From the NCBI RefSeq assembly GCF_036227565.1, contig NZ_CP109460.1, forward strand, positions 7,502,001 to 7,566,000: DNA of 64,000 nucleotides. Direction: 5' to 3'. Shown here in pieces: positions 23,283 through 30,027 of this stretch (the stretch's first letter is position 1; each line of letters opens with the position of its first letter). The translations under genes and the position numbers were made by a program. The notes beneath the pieces are model-generated. The model did not search any database and was not told the DNA's origin. It saw nothing but the letters and a program-made list of their open reading frames with translations. This DNA is from Streptomyces sp. NBC_01454. Lineage in GTDB: Bacteria > Actinomycetota > Actinomycetes > Streptomycetales > Streptomycetaceae.

Positions 23283-24218
23283 ATGGTCCTCCGTACCCGT
23301 CCCTGGCACGGCATCATGGTCGCCACCACCCTCCCCTTCCGCCCCTCCCACTCCCCTCGCCCCTCCCGCCTCTCCCGTGACGAGCTCTCCGTCGACCACG
23401 ACGCCTACGCCGCCCAGGTCGCCCGGCTGCTCGCGGCCGGCTGTGACGGCGTCGTCCCCAACGGCTCCCTCGGCGAGTACCAGACGCTGACCGACGACGA
23501 GCGCGCCCGTGTCGTGCGGACCGCCGTTGCGGCCGCCGGCGGTGCGGGCGAGCGGGTGATGCCGGGCGTCTCCGCGTACGACAGTGCCGCCGCGTGCCGC
23601 TGGGCCGAGCAGGCCGCCGAGGCGGGCGCCGGCTCCGTCCTGCTGCTGCCGCCCAACGCCTACCGTGCCGATGCGGCAGCGGTCCGCGCCCACTTCGCCG
23701 AGGTGGCCGCGGTCGGTCTGCCCGTCGTCGCCTACAACAACCCCTTCGACACCAAGGTCGACCTCACCCCGCGCCTCCTCGCCGAGCTGCACGCCGACGG
23801 CAGCATCGTCGCCGTCAAGGAATTCAGCGGAGATGTGCGCAGGGCGTACGAGATCGCCGAAGTCGCCCCGGAACTCGACCTGTTGATCGGGGCCGACGAC
23901 GTCCTGCTCGAACTGGCCCTCGCCGGCGCCGTCGGCTGGGTCGCGGGCTATCCCAACGCGCTGCCGGAGGCCTGCGGCGCCCTCTACCGGGCCGCCGTCG
24001 CCCAGGACCTCGACACCGCGCTGCCGCTCTACCGCGCCCTGCACCCGCTGCTGCGCTGGGACTCCAAGCCCGAATTCGTGCAGGCGATCAAGCTCTCGAT
24101 GGACCTCGCCGGACACCGCGGCGGACCGACCCGCCCGCCCCGCTTCCCGCTGCCCGCCGGGCAGTCGGCCCAGCTGCGCGCCGCCACCGAGAAGCTCCTC
24201 GCCGACGGCCACCACTGA
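23283..24218 (+). CDS. pyrroline-4-hydroxy-2-carboxylate deaminase (DHDPS family)
   Basis: A 311-residue (beta/alpha)8 lyase. The Schiff-base lysine is in IVAVKEFSGDVRRA, the substrate loop is NGSLGEYQTLTDDER, and LLLPPNAY and VVAYNNPF follow the dihydrodipicolinate-synthase pattern. In hydroxyproline catabolism this family removes ammonia and water from pyrroline-4-hydroxy-2-carboxylate to form 2-oxoglutarate semialdehyde. AAGGAG precedes the ATG. It sits between the dehydrogenase subunits and the epimerase, which makes this function much more likely than lysine biosynthesis. Confidence 0.88.
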   Translation: MVLRTRPWHGIMVATTLPFRPSHSPRPSRLSRDELSVDHDAYAAQVARLLAAGCDGVVPNGSLGEYQTLTDDERARVVRTAVAAAGGAGERVMPGVSAYDSAAACRWAEQAAEAGAGSVLLLPPNAYRADAAAVRAHFAEVAAVGLPVVAYNNPFDTKVDLTPRLLAELHADGSIVAVKEFSGDVRRAYEIAEVAPELDLLIGADDVLLELALAGAVGWVAGYPNALPEACGALYRAAVAQDLDTALPLYRALHPLLRWDSKPEFVQAIKLSMDLAGHRGGPTRPPRFPLPAGQSAQLRAATEKLLADGHH

Positions 24219-24229
24219 GAGGACCCCCC

Positions 24230-25231
24230 ATGCGCACCCGCCATGTCTTCCACGCCGTCGACTCCCACACCGAGGGCATGCCCACCCGCGTCATCACCGG
24301 TGGCGTCGGCACCCTCCCCGGCGCCACCATGGCCGAGCGCCGGCTGCACCTGGCCGAACACCGCGACGACATCCGGACGCTGCTGATGTACGAGCCGCGC
24401 GGCCATGCCGCCATGAGCGGGGCGATACTCCAGCCGCCGGCCCGTCCCGACGCCGACTGGGGTGTGCTGTTCATCGAGGTGTCCGGCTATCTGCCGATGT
24501 GCGGACACGGCACGATCGGGGTGGCCACCGTCCTCGTCGAGACCGGCATGGTGGAGGTGTGCGAGCCGGTGACCACGGTGCGCCTCGACACCCCGGCCGG
24601 ACTCGTCACCGCCGAGGTACAGGTCACGGACGGGGCGGCGACGGCCGTCACCCTCACCAACGTGCCCGCGTTCTGCGCCGGACTCGACCGCAAGGTCACC
24701 GTCCCCGGCTACGGCACGCTCAGCTATGACCTCGCCTACGGCGGCAACTTCTACGCCATCCTGCCGCTGGACAGCGTCGGGCTGCCCTTCGACCGGGACC
24801 GCAAGAACGACATCCTGGCCGCCGGACTCGCCCTCATGGACGCCGTGAACACCACCGACCGGCCGGTCCATCCCGAGGACGAGCGGATCGGCGGCCTCAA
24901 GCACGTCTACTTCGCCGCACCGGGATCCAGCGCCACCCGCTCCCGGCACGCGATGGCCATCCATCCCGGCTGGTTCGACCGCTCACCCTGCGGCACCGGC
25001 ACCTCCGCGCGGATGGCGCAGCTGCATGCCCGCGGGGACCTCTTCCTGGGCCAGGACTTCGTCAACGAGTCCTTCATCGGGACGGAGTTCACCGGCCGGC
25101 TCGTGGCACGGACCACGGTCGGCGGGCGGCCGGCCGTCGTCCCCACCGTCACCGGACGGGCCTGGGTGACCGGCACCGCGCAGTACTTCCTCGATCCGTC
25201 CGACCCGTTCCCCGCGGGGTTCCTGCTCTGA
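24230..25231 (+). CDS. 4-hydroxyproline 2-epimerase (proline racemase family)
   Basis: A 333-residue member of the proline racemase family. The first catalytic cysteine is in PMCGHGTIGVATVL (about residue 90). The second is in FDRSPCGTGTSARMA (about residue 254). HTEGMPTRVITGG at the N-terminus and YGGNFYAILPLDS near the middle are typical. Two cysteines, rather than Cys plus Thr, are what is expected of an epimerase or racemase rather than a dehydratase. It inverts C2 of trans-4-hydroxy-L-proline to give cis-4-hydroxy-D-proline, the substrate of the dehydrogenase encoded upstream. It starts 11 bases after the deaminase stop. Confidence 0.9.
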   Translation: MRTRHVFHAVDSHTEGMPTRVITGGVGTLPGATMAERRLHLAEHRDDIRTLLMYEPRGHAAMSGAILQPPARPDADWGVLFIEVSGYLPMCGHGTIGVATVLVETGMVEVCEPVTTVRLDTPAGLVTAEVQVTDGAATAVTLTNVPAFCAGLDRKVTVPGYGTLSYDLAYGGNFYAILPLDSVGLPFDRDRKNDILAAGLALMDAVNTTDRPVHPEDERIGGLKHVYFAAPGSSATRSRHAMAIHPGWFDRSPCGTGTSARMAQLHARGDLFLGQDFVNESFIGTEFTGRLVARTTVGGRPAVVPTVTGRAWVTGTAQYFLDPSDPFPAGFLL

Positions 25232-25284
25232 GTGCCGCCCGGCCGGGGCGGCGGACCGGCCGCCGCCACCAGGCAGTTCGCGCA

Positions 25285-25298
25285 ACGTGACATTGTAC
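25285..25298 (+). promoter_or_regulatory. GntR operator-like site C, before the regulator
   Basis: ACGTGACATTGTAC matches the site A/B pattern in 11 of 14 positions and keeps GTGACAT and TAC. It lies 32 bases before the GntR start, suggesting autoregulation. Confidence 0.45.
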
Positions 25299-25330
25299 GC
25301 TGGCACTCCGCAGCAACTCGGAGGACCACG

Positions 25331-26047
25331 ATGGGTGAACTCAAGCACCGCAGCCTGATCACCGCGCAGGAGCGACTCCGCGATCAGGTCGCCCATCAGC
25401 TGCGTGCGGCCCTGATAGCGGGCGAACTCCGCCCGGGATCGGTCTACTCGGCCCCGGGCCTCGCCGCGGACTTCGGGGTCTCCGCCACCCCGGTGCGTGA
25501 GGCGATGCTCGATCTGGCCCGGGAGGGCCTGGTCGAACCGGTGCGCAACAAGGGCTTCCGGATCACCGAGGTGAGCGAGCGCGACCTCGATCAGTACACC
25601 GAGATCCGTGCGCTGATCGAGGTCCCGGTCATCGGCCAGGTCACCCGCACCGCCGGCCGGGACCAGCTCGAAGCCCTCCGCCCGGCCGCCCTGGAGATCG
25701 TCGCCGCCGCCCGCGCCCACGACCTGATCGGCTATCTGGAGGCCGACCGCCGCTTCCATCTCGCGCTGCTCGGCCTCAGCGGCAACGAGCGCCTCGTCGA
25801 GACGGTCGGCGAACTGCGCAAACGCTCCCGCCTCTACGGCCTCACCCGCCTCGACGAGCGCGACCAGCTGCTGCCCTCCGCCGAGGAGCACGGGGAACTC
25901 CTCGACGTGATGCTGACCGGCGATGCCGAGGCGGCCGAGGCCTGTATGGCCCGCCACCTCGGCCATGTCCGCTCACTGTGGGCACGGGCACGCGAGGAAC
26001 CGCTGCTGCCGCGCCCTCAGGGCGAGCGGCGCGTCCGCCAGGGCTGA
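25331..26047 (+). CDS. GntR/FCD-family regulator of hydroxyproline catabolism
   Basis: A 238-residue transcription factor. Residues 10-80 are the winged helix, with LAADFGVSATPVREAMLDLAREGLV as the recognition region. The FCD effector domain follows, with the metal/ligand segment EADRRFHLALLGLSGNERL and a C-terminal MARHLGHVRSLW helix. FCD-GntR proteins commonly sense carboxylates. The gene is last in the hydroxyproline unit, 99 bases after the epimerase, with its own operator-like site. It is convergent with the aminopeptidase gene (24-base gap). GGAGG precedes the ATG. It probably represses the operon and perhaps the collagenase promoter. Confidence 0.85.
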   Translation: MGELKHRSLITAQERLRDQVAHQLRAALIAGELRPGSVYSAPGLAADFGVSATPVREAMLDLAREGLVEPVRNKGFRITEVSERDLDQYTEIRALIEVPVIGQVTRTAGRDQLEALRPAALEIVAAARAHDLIGYLEADRRFHLALLGLSGNERLVETVGELRKRSRLYGLTRLDERDQLLPSAEEHGELLDVMLTGDAEAAEACMARHLGHVRSLWARAREEPLLPRPQGERRVRQG

Positions 26048-26071
26048 CCGGGGCGGGGCGCGGCCCCCGGG

Positions 26072-27457
26072 TCAGACGCTTCCGGTCAGCAGCCCGTCCA
26101 TCCACTCCTCCACCCCGTCGGCGGTGCGCGGCAGTGCGCCCGACATCAGCCGGGCACCGTCCGCCGTGATCACCAGATCGTCCTCGATACGGACCCCGAT
26201 GCCGCGCAGTTCCCGCGGCAGGGTCTCGTCGTCGGGCTGGAGATAGAGCCCCGGTTCGACCGTGAGGACCTGCCCCTCCGTCAGGACACCGTCGAGATAC
26301 TGCTCGGCGCGGGCCCGGCCGCAGTCGTGGACATCGAGCCCGAGCATATGGCCGGAACTGCACAGGGTGTAACGCCGGTACAGGCCGCTGTCGGCCGCGA
26401 GCGCCTGTGCCGCCGGGATGCGCAGCACCCCCCATTCGGCCAGGCCCTCGGCCAGGACGCCCGAGCAGGCCCGGTGGAAGTCGCGGAAGCTGGCGCCCGG
26501 CTTGAGGGCGGCGATCCCCGCGTCCTGCGCGGTGAGCACCAGCTCGTACACCCGGCGCTGCACGGGGGAGAAGCGCCCGGAGAGCGGCAGGGTGCGGGTG
26601 ACATCGGCGGTGTACAGCGCGTCGGTCTCCACCCCCGCGTCGAGCAGCAGCAACTGCTCCGGGTCGAGCGGGCCGTCGTTGCGGATCCAGTGGAGCACGC
26701 AGGCGTGGGCGCCGGCGGCCGCGATGGTCTCGTAGCCGGTGCCGTTGCCCTCGGCGCGGGCGCGCAGCTGGAAGACGCCCTCGATCCAGCGTTCGCCGCG
26801 CGGGTGGCGCAGGGCTGCGGGGAGGGACCGTACGACGTCCTCGAAGCCGGTGACGGTGTGGTCGACGGCCTGCTGTAGCTGCGCCACCTCCCAGGGGTCC
26901 TTCTCCAGCCGCAACTCGCTCAGCACGGTGGCGAGTTCGGCGTCGTGGGCCGCGTTCCGGGCGGAGCCGTGACGGGCCAGGTCGTCCAGATGCGCACAGC
27001 GCAGGCCGGTGAGGCGTTCGGCCTCGGCCAGATCGGGGCGGCGGCCCACCCAGAACTCGCCGTACTTGCGGTCCCGGTAGAACGCGCCGCCGGCGTCCCG
27101 CGGGGGCCGCGGCCGCAGATGGAGCACCGCCTCGCCGTCCGGTTCCAGCACCAGGACATGGCCCGGCTGGTCCTCGCCGGTCAGCCCGGTCAGCCAGGCG
27201 TACGCGCTGTGCGGCCGGAAGCGGTGGTCGCAGTCGTGGGAGCGGACCCGCAACTCCCCGGCGGGCACGAGCAGTCGCTCGCCGGGGAAGCGCGCGGCGA
27301 GGCGGGCCCGGCGGCCGGCGAAGTGCGCGAAGCCGGGGACGCGGGTGCCGTCCGGGGGCGGGGGCGTGGCCCATCCGCCGGTCATGAAGTCGGCGAGGGC
27401 GCCCGAAACCGGCAAGTCGTGGCTGCCGGTGTGGAGTTGGGTGTGTTCCAAGGTCAT
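26072..27457 (-). CDS. Xaa-Pro aminopeptidase (M24 family)
   Basis: A 461-residue metallopeptidase of the PepP/prolidase family. The two-metal ligands are visible in order: Asp in LLLLDAGVE, Asp in LYTADVTRT, His in CSSGHMLGLDVHD, Glu in VLTVEPGLY and Glu in GIGVRIEDDLV. The N-terminal 170 residues form the creatinase-like N domain. It removes residues N-terminal to proline (or hydroxyproline) in peptides. There is no signal peptide, so it acts on imported peptides. GGAGG precedes the ATG. It is divergent from the collagenase with a shared promoter region that contains operator-like site D. Confidence 0.9.
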   Translation of the reverse strand: MTLEHTQLHTGSHDLPVSGALADFMTGGWATPPPPDGTRVPGFAHFAGRRARLAARFPGERLLVPAGELRVRSHDCDHRFRPHSAYAWLTGLTGEDQPGHVLVLEPDGEAVLHLRPRPPRDAGGAFYRDRKYGEFWVGRRPDLAEAERLTGLRCAHLDDLARHGSARNAAHDAELATVLSELRLEKDPWEVAQLQQAVDHTVTGFEDVVRSLPAALRHPRGERWIEGVFQLRARAEGNGTGYETIAAAGAHACVLHWIRNDGPLDPEQLLLLDAGVETDALYTADVTRTLPLSGRFSPVQRRVYELVLTAQDAGIAALKPGASFRDFHRACSGVLAEGLAEWGVLRIPAAQALAADSGLYRRYTLCSSGHMLGLDVHDCGRARAEQYLDGVLTEGQVLTVEPGLYLQPDDETLPRELRGIGVRIEDDLVITADGARLMSGALPRTADGVEEWMDGLLTGSV

Positions 27458-27517
27458 GTGGACACCTCCGGGAAAGAAAGTTCCTGAAGCCTTGTCAGTG
27501 CAATTTCACATTACTAT

Positions 27518-27531
27518 GTTATGGGTCACAC
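27518..27531 (-). promoter_or_regulatory. GntR operator-like site D, collagenase/aminopeptidase promoter
   Basis: On the minus strand this reads GTGTGACCCATAAC; it keeps the GTGTGAC core and the final AC, matching site B in 10 of 14 positions. The region 27500-27525 is markedly AT-rich for this genome (TTTCACATTACTATGTTATG) and probably contains both divergent promoters. The match is weaker than at sites A and B, so control by the same regulator is a hypothesis. Confidence 0.4.
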
Positions 27532-27595
27532 CTTGTGGAGTGAAGGCCACGGCCTCGACCTCCACCCAACCCCCCACCCCCTTCCGGAGGTTCAG

Positions 27596-29941
27596 GTGCC
27601 CCCTTCGCGTCTGCCGCGCAGCTTCCTGTTGGCCGCGAGCCTCGCGGCGACCCTCGCCCTGCCCACCGTCCAGCCGGCCCGGGCCGCCGCACCCCACCCG
27701 TCCGTCGTCCCCGCACGGTCGCACCAGGCGCAGCCGGCCGCACCCCGGCCGTCGGTGGCCTCCGCCAACCCCTTCGACCAGGTCCAACGCCTGGCCAGAA
27801 CACCCGAGTTCTTCGCCGCGCCCGCGCCGGCGCCCCGCTCCCTCGTCGGCAAGGGCGGCATCCCGGGACCGCAGACCAAGCCGCCCACCGCGCCGCACCG
27901 GGGGAGATCCGCGGTCGCCCCCTGCACCCTCGACGGCATCACCGGCCTGAGCCCCGAGCAGTTCGCGGACTTCCTCGCCGACCCGGCCGTCACCGCCGAC
28001 GACTGCCTGCGCAGCCTCCTGTGGACCTGGGACCCCCGGCTGATCCCCGTCATGTCCGACGCCCACGTCCAGGCCGTGGCACACCGCATCAGCGGCCTGG
28101 CCGCCGCCCACGACGGCAAGAACACCAGCCATCTGTACGAGATGTTCACGTATCTGCACGCGGTGGCCTACCAGGACTTCTCGCACGACGAGATCGACAC
28201 CACCGACGCCCCCACCGTCGACGCCGTACGGCGCGCGGTCGACGCCTTCGGCGGCGCGGCCCACACCTTCGACGTCACCCGCACCAACGCCGACACCCTG
28301 CGCGAAGCCCTGTACGCCGCCAGCGCCCCGGGGCTGCGGCAGCATCAACTCGACCTGATCCAGCGGGTCCTGGCCACCATGGACCCGGCGCACACCGCCA
28401 CCCAGAAGGACCAGTCCTGGGGCAACGCCGCCCTCGCCGCGCTCTCCGTGAACTACCTGGGGGTCTACCCCGGCAACAAGGACACCGCGTTCCAGTACGC
28501 GGCCGCCACCGACCCCGGATACCGGGCCGCCTTCAAGGCCTTCGCCCAGTACACCCACCTCAAGGACACGCCCAACGCCTGGGTCGTCCGCGATGCGCTC
28601 GGGGAGTACGGCCGCTTCGGTGAGATCGCCTCCCTCAAGCGGGCCATCATCGCCGACCTCGGCACGCTCCTCGGCACCACCGTCCAGAACTTCGGCGACG
28701 GCAGCGAGCCCTGGGCCAAGGTCGCGAGCTGGCTGACCTACTTCAACGCCTGCCAGCCGTACCACGTGTGCAAGGAGGACATCGAAAAGCGGATCTTCCC
28801 GCACACGTACACCTACGACAACGGCGGCATCAAGGTCCGCACCGCCCTCGACCGCTCCGTCGTCGACCAGCTCTACTATGCGTCCAAGCAGGTCAAGGCG
28901 CAGTTCCACCGGGTGATCGGCACCGAGACGCCGCTGGCCGGCGACCCCAACACCACGCTCACCATCGTGCTGTACGCCTCACGCCACGACTACGAGGTCT
29001 ACCACCCGCTGCTCACCGGCATGGGCACCAACAACGGCGGCGTCTACATAGAGCAGGGCGCGACCTTCTACACCTACCAGCGCCGCGTCCCCCAGGACTC
29101 CACCCTCACCCTCGAAGAACTCTTCCGGCACGAGTACGTCCACTACCTCAACGGCCGCTTCGCCGTACCCGGCTTCTTCGGTGAGGGCCCCTGGTACGAG
29201 GGCGACCGCACCACCGCCATGGACGAGGGCAGCGCCGAGTTCTTCGACGGCTCGACCCGCGACCAGGGCATCGCCGTGCGCAAGTCCCTCGTCCGCGACA
29301 TCATCGCGGACACCTCCGGCGGCACCCCCCGCATGACCATCGACCAGATGCTGCACGCGACCTACGACAAGGACGGCTTCAGGTTCTACTCCTACGCCGG
29401 GACGTTCTTCGAGTTCCTGTGGCGCGCGCACCCGGCGCTGCTCCAGGAGATGTACCGGCATCTGCGGGACAACGACCCGGCCGCGTTCGACGCCTGGCGC
29501 AACCGCATGGGAGCCGACGCGGGACTCCAGCAGGAGTACAACGCCTTCCTCGACACCCAGATCGCCCACCTCGACGACCTCTATGTGCCGAACACGACGT
29601 TCACCCCGAACGCCTCGCTGAAGTTCGCCACCCCCGACGAGGTCCGCAGCGCCTTCGCCGCCGCCACCGCCAACACACCCACCTGCAAGGACGAGGGCGA
29701 CCCCGGCATGGGCCGCTTCCTGTGCACCGGCCGGATCACCGCCAACCTCAACAACTCCGGCAGCTCCGACCAGGTCTTCAAGGACATGGCCGGCACCGTC
29801 GACTACTTCATCCTCGAACGCACCAAGCCCGCCGGGAACAACTTCACCGACATGAACTGCTTCTTCGGGCCCACCGACATCTGGTCCTCGGGCCGGGCCG
29901 GCAGCGCGGACTTCAGCTGTGAGGGTCCGCTGCGACGCTGA
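27596..29941 (+). CDS. secreted collagenase, peptidase family M9
   Basis: A 781-residue Vibrio-type M9 collagenase. The start at GTG 27596 follows CGGAGG and gives a good Sec signal peptide (SRLPRSFLLAASLAATLALP, cleavage near ARA-AA). The zinc motif is His512-Glu513-x2-His516 in LFRHEYVHYLNGRF, with the third ligand in MDEGSAEFF (about residue 544). The M9N activator region covers roughly residues 90-400. A C-terminal segment of about 90 residues with paired cysteines replaces the usual PKD/PPC collagen-binding modules. It degrades native collagen to peptides rich in proline and hydroxyproline, linking it functionally to the adjacent genes. Confidence 0.92.
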   Translation: MPPSRLPRSFLLAASLAATLALPTVQPARAAAPHPSVVPARSHQAQPAAPRPSVASANPFDQVQRLARTPEFFAAPAPAPRSLVGKGGIPGPQTKPPTAPHRGRSAVAPCTLDGITGLSPEQFADFLADPAVTADDCLRSLLWTWDPRLIPVMSDAHVQAVAHRISGLAAAHDGKNTSHLYEMFTYLHAVAYQDFSHDEIDTTDAPTVDAVRRAVDAFGGAAHTFDVTRTNADTLREALYAASAPGLRQHQLDLIQRVLATMDPAHTATQKDQSWGNAALAALSVNYLGVYPGNKDTAFQYAAATDPGYRAAFKAFAQYTHLKDTPNAWVVRDALGEYGRFGEIASLKRAIIADLGTLLGTTVQNFGDGSEPWAKVASWLTYFNACQPYHVCKEDIEKRIFPHTYTYDNGGIKVRTALDRSVVDQLYYASKQVKAQFHRVIGTETPLAGDPNTTLTIVLYASRHDYEVYHPLLTGMGTNNGGVYIEQGATFYTYQRRVPQDSTLTLEELFRHEYVHYLNGRFAVPGFFGEGPWYEGDRTTAMDEGSAEFFDGSTRDQGIAVRKSLVRDIIADTSGGTPRMTIDQMLHATYDKDGFRFYSYAGTFFEFLWRAHPALLQEMYRHLRDNDPAAFDAWRNRMGADAGLQQEYNAFLDTQIAHLDDLYVPNTTFTPNASLKFATPDEVRSAFAAATANTPTCKDEGDPGMGRFLCTGRITANLNNSGSSDQVFKDMAGTVDYFILERTKPAGNNFTDMNCFFGPTDIWSSGRAGSADFSCEGPLRR

Positions 29942-29962
29942 CGGCGCCCCACGCCCGGCGGT

Positions 29963-29993
29963 GGCACGGCTCGTCCGCCGCACGAGCCGTGCC
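29963..29993. terminator. strong hairpin after the collagenase
   Basis: GGCACGGCTCGT and ACGAGCCGTGCC form a perfect 12-bp stem with a 7-base loop (CCGCCGC). It lies 22 bases past the collagenase stop and before the convergent GH65 end, so it can serve both genes. Confidence 0.8.
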
Positions 29994-30027
29994 CTGCACG
30001 CCACCCGCGGGGCCGGCCGGCCCCGCG

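Noticed and set aside
23283..24218. Dihydrodipicolinate synthase for lysine biosynthesis
   Set aside because: It lies inside a hydroxyproline operon between dehydrogenase and epimerase genes; lysine genes are absent.
27501..27516. Second operator copy at TTTCACATTACTAT
   Set aside because: It resembles site A only with a deletion, so it was treated as promoter AT-rich sequence rather than an operator.
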